Shown here piece after piece: positions 18,872-29,545 of a DNA stretch of 64,000 nucleotides (the first letter of the stretch is position 1; every line of letters begins with the position of its first letter). The DNA is from Paracidovorax avenae ATCC 19860 (lineage in GTDB: Bacteria; Pseudomonadota; Gammaproteobacteria; Burkholderiales; Burkholderiaceae_C). The stretch is taken from positions 1,364,001-1,428,000 of the forward strand of contig NC_015138.1 of assembly GCF_000176855.2 (NCBI RefSeq), given 5' to 3'. The translations under genes were made by a program, and so were the position numbers. The notes under the pieces were generated by a model. That model saw only the letters and a program-made list of their open reading frames with translations, did no database searches and was not told where the DNA came from.

Positions 18872-19540
18872 TCAGGCCGGCATGGTGTGCGCGAGCCAGG
18901 GCTTGGTGGCCAGCCGCTCCGCCTCGAAGGCGCGGATCTTGTCGGCCTGGCGCAGCGTGAGGCCGATGTCGTCGAAGCCGTTGAGCAGGCAGTACTTGCG
19001 GAAGGCGTTCACCTCGAAGGGGATCTCCTCGCCGACCACCTCGTCGCGGTTCTGGCGCACGATGACCTGGCGCTCCAGATCGACGGTCAGCTCGTAGCCC
19101 GGGAAGGCATGGACCTCGTCGAACAGGCGGGAGACCGTGGCCTCGGGCAGCACGATGGGCAGCAGGCCGTTCTTGAAACTGTTGTTGAAGAAGATGTCGG
19201 CGAAGCTCGGCGCGATGATGGCGCGGAAGCCGTACTGGTCCAGCGCCCAGGGCGCGTGCTCGCGGCTCGACCCGCAGCCGAAGTTCTTGCGCGCCAGCAG
19301 GATGGAGGCGCCCGCGTAGCGCGGCTGATTCAGCACGAAGTCGGGATTGGGCTTGCGGGCCGATTCCGGCACGCCGGGCTGGCCGGGCTGGTCCAGGTAG
19401 CGCCATTCGTCGAACAGGTTGGGACCGAAGCCCGTCTTCTTGATCGACTTCAGGAACTGCTTGGGGATGATGGCGTCGGTATCGACGTTCTCGCGGTCCA
19501 TGGGGGCCACGAGGCCTTTGTGGAGGGTGAATTTCTGCAT
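18872..19540 (-). CDS. leuD: 3-isopropylmalate dehydratase small subunit
   Basis: LeuD, 222 residues. The family motifs [20 protein letters not shown] and [14 protein letters not shown] are present. It forms the isopropylmalate isomerase heterodimer with LeuC, which converts 2- to 3-isopropylmalate. A 41-residue lipoprotein gene separates it from leuC by only 28 nt on each side, so all are probably cotranscribed. Confidence 0.98.
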   Translation of the reverse strand: MQKFTLHKGLVAPMDRENVDTDAIIPKQFLKSIKKTGFGPNLFDEWRYLDQPGQPGVPESARKPNPDFVLNQPRYAGASILLARKNFGCGSSREHAPWALDQYGFRAIIAPSFADIFFNNSFKNGLLPIVLPEATVSRLFDEVHAFPGYELTVDLERQVIVRQNRDEVVGEEIPFEVNAFRKYCLLNGFDDIGLTLRQADKIRAFEAERLATKPWLAHTMPA

Positions 19541-19568
19541 GGCAGTGTCCGTTGCGGTTCGGTTCGGA

Positions 19569-19694
19569 TTACTTGGCGGCGCGTTCGATCGCGCTGCCGG
19601 CGCGCTGCACGTCCTGGCCCATGCCCTTGACGGTGTTGCAGCCGGCCAGCAGCAGGCCCAGGGCCAGCGCGAACAGGGCGGTGAAGGTTTTCAT
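19569..19694 (-). CDS. Entericidin A/B-family small lipoprotein
   Basis: A 41-residue protein. It starts [18 protein letters not shown] and continues with the lipobox Cys (LLLAGC, Cys 19) and a short polar tail [20 protein letters not shown]. This is the entericidin pattern: a lipid-anchored amphipathic peptide. In enterobacteria entericidins form a bacteriolysis antidote/toxin pair, but the role of the betaproteobacterial versions placed inside leuCD is unknown. Spacing of 28 nt to both neighbours indicates cotranscription with leucine genes. Confidence 0.88.
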   Translation of the reverse strand: MKTFTALFALALGLLLAGCNTVKGMGQDVQRAGSAIERAAK

Positions 19695-19722
19695 GGCGGA
19701 TTCCTGGAAGGGCTGGCGGCGG

Positions 19723-21144
19723 TCAGGCGAACTTGCGGATGTCCACGAAGTGCCCGTGCACGGCCGCGGCGGCCGCCATGGCGGGGCTGACCAGGTGGGT
19801 GCGCCCGCCCGCGCCCTGGCGGCCTTCGAAGTTGCGGTTGCTGGTGGACGCGCAGCGCTCGCCGGGCTCCAGGCGGTCGGCGTTCATGGCCAGGCACATG
19901 GAGCAGCCGGGCTCGCGCCACTCGAAGCCCGCCGCCTTGAAGACCTGGTCCAGGCCCTCGCGCTCGGCCTGTTCCTTCACCAGGCCCGAGCCGGGCACCA
20001 CCATCGCCACCTTGATGTTCCGTGCCACCTTCCGTCCCAGCTTCTTCACCACGGCTGCGGCTTCGCGCATGTCCTCGATGCGGCTGTTGGTGCAGCTGCC
20101 GATGAACACCTTGTCCACGAAGATGTCGTTCAGCGGCTTGCCGGGCTCCAGTGCCATGTAGGTGAGCGCGCGCTCGATGGCGCTGCGCTTGTTCGGGTCC
20201 TTTTCCTTGTCCGGGTCGGGCACGCTGGCGTCCACGCCCAGCACCATCTCGGGCGAGGTGCCCCAGGTGACCTGCGGAACGATGTCGGCGCCGTTCAGCG
20301 TGACGACGGTGTCGAAGTGCGCATCGGCATCCGAATGCAGCGTCTTCCAGTAGGCGACGGCCTGGTCCCATTCCACGCCGGTGGGGGAGAGCGGCCGGTT
20401 CTTCACGTACTCGATGGTCTTGTCGTCCACCGCCACCAGGCCCGCGCGGGCGCCGGCCTCGATGGCCATGTTGCAGACCGTCATGCGGCCTTCCATGCTG
20501 AGCGCGCGGATGGCGGGGCCCGCGAACTCGATGGTGTAGCCCGTGCCGCCGGCCGTGCCGATCTTGCCGATGATGGCCAGCACGATGTCCTTGGCCGTCA
20601 CGCCGGGGGCGACCTGGCCCTCCACGCGGATCAGCATGTTCTTCGCCTTCTTGGCCAGCAGGGTCTGCGTGGCCATGACGTGCTCGACCTCGCTGGTGCC
20701 GATGCCGTGTGCCAGGGCGCCGAACGCGCCGTGCGTGCTGGTGTGGCTGTCGCCGCAGACCACGGTCATGCCGGGCAGGGTGGCACCGTTCTCGGGGCCG
20801 ATCACGTGCACGATGCCCTGGCGTTTGCTCATGAACGGGAAGAAGGCGGCGGCGCCCACTTCGGCGATGTTCTTGTCCAGCGTGGTGATCTGTTCCTTGC
20901 TGATCGGGTCCTCGATGCCGTCGTAGCCGCGCTCCCAGCCGGTGGTGGGCGTGTTGTGGTCGGCCGTGGCGACGATGGAGCTGACGCGCCAGACCTTGCG
21001 TCCGGCCTGGCGGATGCCCTCGAACGCTTGCGGGCTGGTCACTTCATGCACCAGGTGGCGGTCGATGTAGAGGATGGCCGTGCCGTCCTCTTCGGTATGG
21101 ACGACGTGCTCGTCCCAGATCTTGTCGTAGAGGGTGCGTCCCAT
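19723..21144 (-). CDS. leuC: 3-isopropylmalate dehydratase large subunit
   Basis: LeuC, 473 residues of the aconitase family. The three [4Fe-4S] cysteine regions are recognisable: [34 protein letters not shown] and [11 protein letters not shown]. With LeuD it isomerises 2-isopropylmalate. It is the promoter-proximal structural gene of the leu operon and lies 49 nt behind the LysR regulator gene on the same strand. Confidence 0.98.
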   Translation of the reverse strand: MGRTLYDKIWDEHVVHTEEDGTAILYIDRHLVHEVTSPQAFEGIRQAGRKVWRVSSIVATADHNTPTTGWERGYDGIEDPISKEQITTLDKNIAEVGAAAFFPFMSKRQGIVHVIGPENGATLPGMTVVCGDSHTSTHGAFGALAHGIGTSEVEHVMATQTLLAKKAKNMLIRVEGQVAPGVTAKDIVLAIIGKIGTAGGTGYTIEFAGPAIRALSMEGRMTVCNMAIEAGARAGLVAVDDKTIEYVKNRPLSPTGVEWDQAVAYWKTLHSDADAHFDTVVTLNGADIVPQVTWGTSPEMVLGVDASVPDPDKEKDPNKRSAIERALTYMALEPGKPLNDIFVDKVFIGSCTNSRIEDMREAAAVVKKLGRKVARNIKVAMVVPGSGLVKEQAEREGLDQVFKAAGFEWREPGCSMCLAMNADRLEPGERCASTSNRNFEGRQGAGGRTHLVSPAMAAAAAVHGHFVDIRKFA

Positions 21145-21193
21145 GGTGTGTTCTCTCGTGGGCTGGTTCAGGGTGGGGATGGGGTGGTGGATT

Positions 21194-22129
21194 CTAGGAA
21201 GAGGTCTTGCGTTCCGGCGGCGCCAGGTGGTCGGCCAGCAGCCGCGCCGTCACCGGCAGGCTGCCGAAGTCGCGCGCGACGAGCCGCAGCGAGCGTTCGG
21301 CCCAGGGCTCGTCCAGGGCGACCGGCTGCAGCCGCCCCACGCCGCGCATCAGCGAGAAGGCCCGGTCGGGGAGCAGCCCGATGCCGAGGCCGTTGTCGAT
21401 CATGCGGCACATGGCGTCCAGGCCCGTCACCTGGATGCGCTGGCGCAGGGGGCGCCCGGCGCGCGCCGCGCCGCGCCGCATGGCGAGGCTGATGCTGCTG
21501 TTGGCCTGCAGGCCGACGATGTCCCAGTCGAGCACGTCCTCGAACCGGACCGCGGGCCGTCCCGCCAGCGGATGCCCCTCGGGCACCACGAGCACCAGCC
21601 GGTCGCTGCGGTAGGGGCGGCTCTGCAACTCCTGCGGTTCGGCGCCGTCGCCGGTATGGCACAGGCCCATGTCGGCCGCGCCTTCGCGCACGGCATGCAG
21701 GACGTCGGGGCTCAGGTGCTCCTGCAGGTCGATCTTGACCTGGGCATGCTCCCTGGCGAAGGCCCCGAGGTCCTCGGGCAGGAACTGCACGATGGCGGAA
21801 ATGTTCGCGTGCACCCGCACATGGCCGCGCACGCCGTCGGCGTATTCGCTCAGTTCACCCTGCATGCGCTCCAGCCCGAAAAGCACGGTGCGCGCGTGGT
21901 GCAGCAGGCTTTCGCCGGCGGGCGTCAGTGTCACGCCCCGGCTGTGCCGGTACAGCAGCGCGGAGCCCACGGCCGCCTCGAGGTCCGAGAGGCGCTTGCT
22001 GACCGCGGACGCCGCGATGAATTCGCGCTCTGCGGCCCGCCCGATGCTGCCCAGTTCGCAAACGGCCACGAACAGCTGCAGCGACGTCAGGTCGATGCGG
22101 CGCGCGAAATGGCGGTCGGGGCTTTTCAT
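21194..22129 (-). CDS. LysR-family transcriptional regulator
   Basis: About 311 residues from the ATG at 22129 ([16 protein letters not shown]); the ATG at 22141 is an alternative. The N-terminal winged helix-turn-helix reads [20 protein letters not shown] and [16 protein letters not shown]; the C-terminal part is the periplasmic-binding-like effector domain ([18 protein letters not shown]). It sits immediately upstream of leuC on the same strand, so it may control the leu genes or simply be read into them; the inducer is unknown. Two striking palindromes precede it and could be its own operator sites. Confidence 0.92.
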   Translation of the reverse strand: MKSPDRHFARRIDLTSLQLFVAVCELGSIGRAAEREFIAASAVSKRLSDLEAAVGSALLYRHSRGVTLTPAGESLLHHARTVLFGLERMQGELSEYADGVRGHVRVHANISAIVQFLPEDLGAFAREHAQVKIDLQEHLSPDVLHAVREGAADMGLCHTGDGAEPQELQSRPYRSDRLVLVVPEGHPLAGRPAVRFEDVLDWDIVGLQANSSISLAMRRGAARAGRPLRQRIQVTGLDAMCRMIDNGLGIGLLPDRAFSLMRGVGRLQPVALDEPWAERSLRLVARDFGSLPVTARLLADHLAPPERKTSS

Positions 22130-22143
22130 GGGGCAGGGCATCC

Positions 22144-22164
22144 GGCTTCTTCGAAAGAGAAGCC
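22144..22164. repeat. Inverted repeat just upstream of the lysR start
   Basis: GGCTTCT (22144-22150) and AGAAGCC (22158-22164) form 7-bp arms around TCGAAAG. If transcribed it would fold in the lysR mRNA leader directly before the start codon; as DNA it could be a protein-binding site. Confidence 0.5.
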
Positions 22165-22192
22165 TTGCCGGGATTGTCCCCTGGATGGTGAG

Positions 22193-22237
22193 GTCCAGCC
22201 ATCGCGAAACGCGACGTCGCACATCGCGATGGCGGAC
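22193..22237. promoter_or_regulatory. Nested 45-bp palindrome upstream of lysR
   Basis: Outer arms GTCC(A)GCCATCGCG (22193-22206) and CGCGATGGCGGAC (22225-22237) match over 13 bp apart from one extra A. Four-nt spacers on both sides (AAAC, ACAT) then surround a perfect inner palindrome GCGACGTCGC (22211-22220) with the same centre. It lies 64-108 nt upstream of the lysR start and just outside the dnaJ terminator. Most likely it is an operator for a dimeric or tetrameric regulator, possibly the adjacent LysR protein. Confidence 0.5.
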
Positions 22238-22247
22238 GCCGGGGCAT

Positions 22248-22280
22248 AAAAAAACCGCCCGGCGCGTTGCGCGGGGCGGC
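22248..22280 (-). terminator. Rho-independent terminator of dnaJ
   Basis: On the minus strand a GCCGCCC...GGGCGG stem is followed by seven T residues (22254-22248), 22 nt after the dnaJ stop. Confidence 0.88.
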
Positions 22281-22301
22281 TTGCACTGGATGTGCCGGGG
22301 A

Positions 22302-23438
22302 TCAGGTGAAGAGGTTCTTCAGCCGGTCCGTCCAGCTCTCGCCGCTGGGCGAGTGCTTCGCGCCTCCCTTCTTGAGGGATTCGTCCAGTTCGCGCAGCAG
22401 CTTGCGCTGGTGTTCCGTCAGCTTGACCGGCGTCTCGACCACGATGTGGCAGTACAGGTCGCCGGGGTAGCTGGAGCGCACGCCCTTGATCCCCTTGCCG
22501 CGCAGCCGGAACTGCTTGCCGGCCTGGGTGCCTTCCGGGATGTCGATGGCCGCCTTGCCCTGCAGCGTGGGCACTTCGATCTCGCCGCCCAGGGCCGCGG
22601 TGATGAAGCTCACCGGCACCTGGCAGTGCAGGTCATCGCCGTCGCGCTCGAAGATCTCGTGCTTCTTCAGGCGGATCTCGATGTAGAGGTCGCCCGGAGG
22701 CCCGCCGTTGGTGCCCGGCTCGCCGTTGCCGACGCTGCGGATGCGCATGCCGTCGTCGATGCCGGCGGGAATCTTCACTTCCAGCGTCTTCTGCTTCTTG
22801 ACCTTGCCCTGGCCGTGGCAGGTGACGCACGGCTCGGGAATGATCTTGCCCGTGCCGCGGCAGTGGGGGCAGGTCTGCTGGACGCTGAAGAAGCCCTGGC
22901 GCATCTGCACCGTACCCGTGCCCGAGCATGTCGTGCAGGTCTTGGCGCTGGTGCCGGGTTTGGCGCCGCTGCCGTGGCAGGTTTCGCAGTTCTCCCAGGT
23001 GGGGATGCGGATCTGCGCCTCCTTGCCCTTGGCGGCTTCCTCCAGCGTGATGTCCATCGCATAGCTGAGGTCGTTGCCGCGATAGACCTGCCGCCCGCCG
23101 CCGGCACCCCGGCGGCCGCCGAACATGTCGCCGAAGATGTCGCCGAACGCTTCCGCGAAACCGCCGAAGCCTTCCGCGCCGGCGCCACCGGGGCCGCGCA
23201 TGTTGGGATCCACGCCGGCGTGCCCGAACTGGTCGTAGGCCGCGCGCTTCTGCGGGTCGGAGAGCATCTCGTAGGCCTCCTTGGCCTCCTTGAACTTCTC
23301 CTCGGCCGGCTTGGCGGCATCACCCTGGTTGCGGTCGGGGTGGTGCTTCATCGCCAGCTTGCGATAGGCCTTCTTGATCTCTTCGTCCGAGGCGTTCTTG
23401 GGAACGCCCAGGACTTCGTAAAAGTCTCGTTTGGACAT
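22302..23438 (-). CDS. dnaJ: Chaperone protein DnaJ (Hsp40)
   Basis: DnaJ, 378 residues with full type-I architecture: J domain (HPD in [10 protein letters not shown]), Gly/Phe-rich region ([17 protein letters not shown]), and four zinc-binding C-x2-C-x-G-x-G repeats ([32 protein letters not shown]). The C-terminal substrate-binding domain is complete. It delivers substrates to DnaK and stimulates its ATPase. It is the last gene of grpE-dnaK-dnaJ and has its own terminator. Confidence 0.98.
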   Translation of the reverse strand: MSKRDFYEVLGVPKNASDEEIKKAYRKLAMKHHPDRNQGDAAKPAEEKFKEAKEAYEMLSDPQKRAAYDQFGHAGVDPNMRGPGGAGAEGFGGFAEAFGDIFGDMFGGRRGAGGGRQVYRGNDLSYAMDITLEEAAKGKEAQIRIPTWENCETCHGSGAKPGTSAKTCTTCSGTGTVQMRQGFFSVQQTCPHCRGTGKIIPEPCVTCHGQGKVKKQKTLEVKIPAGIDDGMRIRSVGNGEPGTNGGPPGDLYIEIRLKKHEIFERDGDDLHCQVPVSFITAALGGEIEVPTLQGKAAIDIPEGTQAGKQFRLRGKGIKGVRSSYPGDLYCHIVVETPVKLTEHQRKLLRELDESLKKGGAKHSPSGESWTDRLKNLFT

Positions 23439-23548
23439 GGTGTTTCCGGGTCCTTTGGGAACACGAACGCCGCGCAGGCCCTCGGGGAAAAGGGCACGGC
23501 GCGGCGGCTAGGGAAGGCACGCGCGCCCGGTGGGTGCGCGCGGCGTCG

Positions 23549-25513
<1,965 letters not shown>

Positions 25514-25556
25514 GTTTTTCTCCGCGATTCTTGAAGGATTTGGATAGCCAGTAACT

Positions 25557-25565
25557 TGTGGATAA
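25557..25565 (-). promoter_or_regulatory. Perfect DnaA-box sequence in the grpE-dnaK gap
   Basis: TTATCCACA on the minus strand (25565-25557) equals the DnaA 9-mer consensus. It is embedded in two direct repeats of AACTTGT (25553-25559 and 25564-25570; 11-nt period on the plus strand), about 45 nt before the dnaK start. Binding is not shown; a chance match to one 9-mer is possible. Confidence 0.45.
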
Positions 25566-25641
25566 CTTGTCCGGCTTCAAGCCGTCGGGCCAGGGAATTT
25601 CTTTCCGTGGCATGCCGGGCGGCGAGGGCCGGAAGAGGGCG

Positions 25642-26211
25642 TCACTTCGGTGCCGCCACCGTGACGAGGGCCGGACGCAGCACCCGGTCGGCGATGACGT
25701 AGCCTTTCTGCAGCACGGACACGATGGTGTTGGGCTCCTGCTCGGCGGGCACCATGCTGATGGCCTGGTGCTGGTGGGGGTCGAACTTCTCGCCCGCGCC
25801 CGGCTGGATCGCCAGCACCTTGTTGCGCTCGAGGGCGGAGGTGAGCTGGCGCAGCGTGGCGTCGGTGCCCTCGCGCAGCTGCTCGATCGTGGCGTCCTTG
25901 ATGGCGAGTGCCGCCGTCAGGCTGTCGGCCACGGGCAGAAGGCTTTCAGCGAAGCTCTCGATGCCGAACTTGCGGGCCTTGGAGACTTCCTCGTCCGCGC
26001 GGCGGCGGGCGTTCTCGGCTTCGGCCTTGGCGCGCAGGAACTGGTCGGCGAGGTCGGCGCTCTTGGCCTTGAGCTCGGCCAGTTCGTTCTGCAGGCGGCC
26101 CAGCTCATCCGCCGCATGCGCGGCCATGGTCGCCTCCACCGCTTCAGGGCTCTCGGACGGGGACGCCGGCGCCGCGGCGTTCTGGGGGGCTGGATGCTGT
26201 TGATCGGACAT
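25642..26211 (-). CDS. grpE: Nucleotide exchange factor GrpE
   Basis: GrpE, 189 residues from 26211 ([11 protein letters not shown]). A disordered Ala/Pro N-terminus is followed by the long dimerisation coiled coil ([18 protein letters not shown] through RRRADEEV) and the C-terminal beta domain ending [10 protein letters not shown]. It releases ADP from DnaK. A sigma-32-like promoter lies 45-70 nt upstream, making grpE the head of the heat-shock operon. Confidence 0.97.
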   Translation of the reverse strand: MSDQQHPAPQNAAAPASPSESPEAVEATMAAHAADELGRLQNELAELKAKSADLADQFLRAKAEAENARRRADEEVSKARKFGIESFAESLLPVADSLTAALAIKDATIEQLREGTDATLRQLTSALERNKVLAIQPGAGEKFDPHQHQAISMVPAEQEPNTIVSVLQKGYVIADRVLRPALVTVAAPK

Positions 26212-26256
26212 GTCGGTTGTTCTGGTGTAAGTGAATGAACGATGGACGCACGGCAC

Positions 26257-26291
26257 CTGGGTGCAAAGGGAGGGATTTCAAGCGAAATCCC
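26257..26291 (-). promoter_or_regulatory. Sigma-32-type promoter of grpE-dnaK-dnaJ embedded in a palindrome
   Basis: On the minus strand CTTGAAA (26282-26276), the exact sigma-32 -35 core, is followed after 13 nt by CCCAGG (26262-26257), a partial match to the C-rich -10. The -35 lies inside a perfect inverted repeat GGGATTTC-AAGC-GAAATCCC (26272-26291, read on the plus strand). Confidence 0.65.
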
Positions 26292-26351
26292 GCCAAATTC
26301 CGGCATCTGCTGCCCGGGCGGGGCGCGAAGTGCACATGCCGGCGCCAGGAG

Positions 26352-26390
26352 TGTACAAGCCGGCGATGCCAGGGCTATAATCGCCGGCTT
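26352..26390 (+). promoter_or_regulatory. rpsF operon promoter inside an 11-bp inverted repeat
   Basis: A perfect TATAAT (26376-26381) has TGTACA at 26352-26357 as a possible -35 (18-nt spacer). AAGCCGGCGAT (26357-26367) and ATCGCCGGCTT (26380-26390) are exact inverted repeats that straddle the -10 element, so a bound dimer would block polymerase. Confidence 0.65.
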
Positions 26391-26448
26391 TGCCTTGCCA
26401 CACTGCTTCACATGACGCGGCGGGTGGCTCATCCCAGAAGGAGATTAC

Positions 26449-26826
26449 ATGCGTCACTACGAAATCATCTTGCTGATCCATCCGGATCAAAGCGAACAGG
26501 TTCCAGCCATGCTGGAGCGCTACAAGGGCATGATCACTGCCGGCGGCGGCAAGATCCATCGCGTGGAAGACTGGGGCCGCCGCCAGCTGGCCTACATGAT
26601 CAACAAGCTCGCCAAGGCCCATTACCTGTGCGTGAACATCGAGGCCGACCAGGCCGTGATGGCTGAACTGGAGCATGCCTTCAAGTTCAACGACGCCGTG
26701 CTGCGCCACCTGACCGTCGTGAAGAAGAAGGCCGAGACCGGCGCTTCCTCGATGATGAAGACCGTCGAGCGCGAAGAGGCACGCAAGGCCAGCCAGGCCG
26801 AGTTCGCCGCTGCCAACGAGCGCTGA
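26449..26826 (+). CDS. rpsF: 30S ribosomal protein S6
   Basis: S6, 125 residues, starting [18 protein letters not shown] behind an AAGGAG ribosome-binding site. It carries the family core [20 protein letters not shown] and a charged C-terminal tail. It binds S18 and 16S rRNA in the platform of the small subunit. It heads rpsF-priB-rpsR-rplI, in which S6:S18 can autoregulate translation in relatives. Confidence 0.98.
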   Translation: MRHYEIILLIHPDQSEQVPAMLERYKGMITAGGGKIHRVEDWGRRQLAYMINKLAKAHYLCVNIEADQAVMAELEHAFKFNDAVLRHLTVVKKKAETGASSMMKTVEREEARKASQAEFAAANER

Positions 26827-26848
26827 TCCGACCGCTTCCCCGGGAGCC

Positions 26849-27145
26849 GTGGAACCCCTCAACAGCGTGACGCTGACGGCCTGCATCGCGGAGACCAAGC
26901 CTCTGCGGTACACCCCGTCCGGCCTGCCCGCCCTGGACCTGAAGCTCGAGCACGGCTCGAAGCAGTCCGAGGCAGGCGTGCAGCGCGACGTTGCGGCGGT
27001 GGTGAAGGCGGTGGCCTTCGGCGCATTGGCCGAACGCCTCGCCCGGCAGGCACTGGGCAGCCTCTGGACCTTCCAGGGCTTCCTCGCCACGCCGCGCAAC
27101 GCCAAGACACTGGTGTTCCACGTCCAGGACATTCAACAAGATTAA
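26849..27145 (+). CDS. priB: Primosomal replication protein N (PriB)
   Basis: PriB, 98 residues, GTG start at 26849 preceded by CGGGAG. A small OB-fold protein: [21 protein letters not shown] at the start, and [20 protein letters not shown] at the end. It binds single-stranded DNA and helps PriA restart stalled forks by loading DnaB. Its place between rpsF and rpsR is the usual one in beta- and gammaproteobacteria, and dnaB follows in the same direction. Confidence 0.95.
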   Translation: MEPLNSVTLTACIAETKPLRYTPSGLPALDLKLEHGSKQSEAGVQRDVAAVVKAVAFGALAERLARQALGSLWTFQGFLATPRNAKTLVFHVQDIQQD

Positions 27146-27164
27146 TTTTCAAGAGGCTTCCCAA

Positions 27165-27446
27165 ATGGCCACGTTCAAGAAATTCAACAAGGACAAGCGT
27201 CCGAAGCGCAACACCCAGTCGCTGCTGTTCAAGCGCAAGCGCTTCTGCCGCTTCACGGTCGCCGGCGTCGAAGAGATCGACTACAAGGATGTCGACACGC
27301 TGCGTGACTTCATCGCCGAAAACGGCAAGATCATCCCCGCGCGCCTGACCGGCACGCGCGCCATCTACCAGCGTCAGCTGAACACCGCCATCAAGCGCGC
27401 GCGCTTCCTGGCCCTGGTGCCCTACAGCGACCAGCACAAGATCTGA
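27165..27446 (+). CDS. rpsR: 30S ribosomal protein S18
   Basis: S18, 93 residues, with the conserved core [20 protein letters not shown] and [20 protein letters not shown]. It pairs with S6 on the small-subunit platform. It follows priB by 19 nt and precedes rplI by 12 nt. Confidence 0.98.
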   Translation: MATFKKFNKDKRPKRNTQSLLFKRKRFCRFTVAGVEEIDYKDVDTLRDFIAENGKIIPARLTGTRAIYQRQLNTAIKRARFLALVPYSDQHKI

Positions 27447-27458
27447 GGAGCAAGAGCC

Positions 27459-27911
27459 ATGCAAATCATCCTGCTCGACAAAGTGGTCAACCTCGGCAAC
27501 CTGGGCGAAATCGTCAAGGTCAAGGACGGCTACGCACGCAACTTCCTGATCCCCTCGGGCCGCGCACGCCGCGCCACCGAAGCCAACAAGGCCGAATTCG
27601 AAGCCAAGCGCGCCGAACTCGAGAAGGCTGCAGCCGCCAAGCTGGCTGAAGCCCAAGGCCAAGGCGAGAAGCTCGGCGGCACGACCGTCAAGCTGACGCA
27701 GAAGGCTGGCGTGGACGGCCGCCTGTTCGGCTCCGTCACCAACCACGACATCGCCGAAGAGCTGAACAAGCAAGGCTACAAGGTCGCCAAGTCGCAGGTC
27801 CGCCTGCCCAGCGGCCCCATCAAGACCGTGGGCGACTCCACGGTGAGCGTGGCCCTGCACACCGACGTGGTGGTGGAAGTCACCGTGTCCGTGTACGGCG
27901 AAACCGCCTGA
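27459..27911 (+). CDS. rplI: 50S ribosomal protein L9
   Basis: L9, 150 residues. The N-domain [20 protein letters not shown] and [16 protein letters not shown] is joined by a long Ala/Glu/Lys helix to the C-terminal domain. It binds 23S rRNA near the L1 stalk and limits frameshifting. It ends the ribosomal operon before a strong terminator. Confidence 0.98.
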   Translation: MQIILLDKVVNLGNLGEIVKVKDGYARNFLIPSGRARRATEANKAEFEAKRAELEKAAAAKLAEAQGQGEKLGGTTVKLTQKAGVDGRLFGSVTNHDIAEELNKQGYKVAKSQVRLPSGPIKTVGDSTVSVALHTDVVVEVTVSVYGETA

Positions 27912-27943
27912 CCGGCCGGAAAGCCGGAGCGCTTTCCATCCCG

Positions 27944-27980
27944 GCAAAAGCCGCCTCCCGAGGCGGCTTTTGCGTTTTCT
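27944..27980. terminator. Strong terminator after rplI
   Basis: GCAAAAGCCGCCTC (27944-27957) and GAGGCGGCTTTTGC (27960-27973) form a perfect 14-bp stem with a 2-nt loop followed by a T-run. It separates the ribosomal operon from dnaB. Confidence 0.92.
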
Positions 27981-28023
27981 GGCGCTGCATCCATGCACCG
28001 CCGGCCCACCGGCTGTGAACGGC

Positions 28024-28044
28024 TTTTCCACAGACTTGTCCACT
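28024..28044 (+). promoter_or_regulatory. Two DnaA-box-like 9-mers upstream of dnaB
   Basis: TTTTCCACA (28024-28032) and TTGTCCACT (28036-28044) lie in the same orientation, 12 nt apart start to start, 54-74 nt before the dnaB ATG. Each differs from TTATCCACA by one or two bases. Confidence 0.4.
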
Positions 28045-28097
28045 GACCGACAGTTTCCGGCCCCGTTGCCGTGCCGGAAGCGCAAGGATCGATTGCC

Positions 28098-29519
28098 ATG
28101 AGTTCCGACTTCCCTCCGCTGCACGAATCCGATTTCGCGTCTTCCGCCCCGGCGGACCAGGAGGTGGCCCGGTTGCGCATGCCTCCGCATTCGCTGGAGG
28201 CCGAGTCCAGCGTGCTGGGCGGGCTGCTGCTCGACAACATGGCCTGGGACCGGGTGGGCGACCTGCTGGTCGATGGGGACTTCTACCGGCACGAGCACCA
28301 GCTCATCTATTCGGCCATCGGCAAGCTGGTGAATGCCAGCAAGCCGGCGGACGTGATCACGGTCTTCGGGGAGCTGCAGAGCCTGGGCAAGGCCGAGGAG
28401 GTGGGCGGGCTGGCCTACCTCAACAACCTGGCGCAATACGTTCCCAGCGCCACCAACATCCGCCGCTACGCGGAGATCGTGCGCGAGCGCTCCATCCTGC
28501 GCAAGCTGGTCACGGCGAGCGACGAGATCTCCACGACGGCCTTCAATCCGAAGGGCAAGACGGTCGAGAAGATCCTGGACGAGGCCGAATCCAAGATCTT
28601 CGCCATCGGCGAGGAGGGCTCGCGCAACAAGCAGGGCTTCCAGTCGCTCGACACCCTGGTGGTGGACCTGCTGGACCAGGTGCAGGAGATGGCGGACAAC
28701 CCGATGGACGTGACCGGCGTGCCGACGGGCTTCGCCGACCTGGACCGCATGACCTCGGGCCTGCAGGCCGGCGACATGATCGTGCTGGCCGCGCGTCCCT
28801 CGATGGGCAAGACCTCGTTCGCCGTGAACATTGCCGAGCATGTGGCGCTCAACGAGGGCCTTCCCGTGGCCATCTTCTCGATGGAAATGGGGGCTGCCCA
28901 ACTGGCCGTGCGTATCGTGGGTTCGATCGGCCGCGTGAACCAGGGCAACCTGCGCACCGGCAAGCTGACCGACGAGGAATGGCCGCGCCTGACCGAAGCG
29001 ATCGAGCGCCTGCGTACCGTGTCCCTGCACATCGATGAAACGCCGGGCCTGACCCCGGGCGAACTGCGGGCCAATGCCCGCCGCCTGGCCCGCCAGTGCG
29101 GCAAGCTCGGCCTGATCGTGGTGGACTACCTGCAGCTCATGAGCGGCTCGGGCGCGGGCAGCGCCGACAACCGGGCGACCGAACTCGGCGAAATCTCCCG
29201 GGGCCTCAAGATGCTGGCCAAGGAGCTGCAGTGCCCGGTGATCGCGCTCTCGCAGCTCAACCGCTCGGTGGAGCAGCGCACCGACAAGCGCCCCATGATG
29301 TCCGACCTGCGCGAATCCGGCGCCATCGAGCAGGATGCGGACATCATCATGTTCATCTACCGCGACGACTACTACAACAAGGACTCCAAGGAGCCCAACG
29401 TGGCCGAGGTCATCATCGGCAAGCAGCGGAACGGCCCCACCGGCACGGTGAAGCTGTTTTTCCAGAAGAACCAGACGCGGTTCGAGAACCTCGCCATGGG
29501 GTCGGGCGACGATTTCTGA
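28098..29519 (+). CDS. dnaB: Replicative DNA helicase DnaB
   Basis: DnaB, 473 residues from 28098 (MSSDFPPLHES) with an AAGGA ribosome-binding site; a GTG 27 nt upstream is less likely. The N-terminal DnaG-binding domain begins at RMPPHSLEAESSVLGGLL. The RecA-like motor shows Walker A in LAARPSMGKTSFAVNIAE, Walker B LIVVDYLQLM, and the arginine-finger region KQRNGPTGTVKLFF. The hexamer unwinds the chromosome at forks. It sits downstream of priB, its primosome partner. Confidence 0.98.
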   Translation: MSSDFPPLHESDFASSAPADQEVARLRMPPHSLEAESSVLGGLLLDNMAWDRVGDLLVDGDFYRHEHQLIYSAIGKLVNASKPADVITVFGELQSLGKAEEVGGLAYLNNLAQYVPSATNIRRYAEIVRERSILRKLVTASDEISTTAFNPKGKTVEKILDEAESKIFAIGEEGSRNKQGFQSLDTLVVDLLDQVQEMADNPMDVTGVPTGFADLDRMTSGLQAGDMIVLAARPSMGKTSFAVNIAEHVALNEGLPVAIFSMEMGAAQLAVRIVGSIGRVNQGNLRTGKLTDEEWPRLTEAIERLRTVSLHIDETPGLTPGELRANARRLARQCGKLGLIVVDYLQLMSGSGAGSADNRATELGEISRGLKMLAKELQCPVIALSQLNRSVEQRTDKRPMMSDLRESGAIEQDADIIMFIYRDDYYNKDSKEPNVAEVIIGKQRNGPTGTVKLFFQKNQTRFENLAMGSGDDF

Positions 29520-29545
29520 AGCTCGTGCCACTGAGGAGAGCCGCC

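Noticed and set aside
25550..28050. DnaA boxes near dnaK and dnaB considered as a replication origin
   Set aside because: Only one perfect and two degenerate boxes 2.5 kb apart, with no A/T-rich unwinding region and no dnaA-dnaN neighbours.
26859..29531. An 890-codon minus-strand frame opposite priB, rpsR, rplI and dnaB
   Set aside because: Antisense to essential, fully conserved genes; no coding features of its own.
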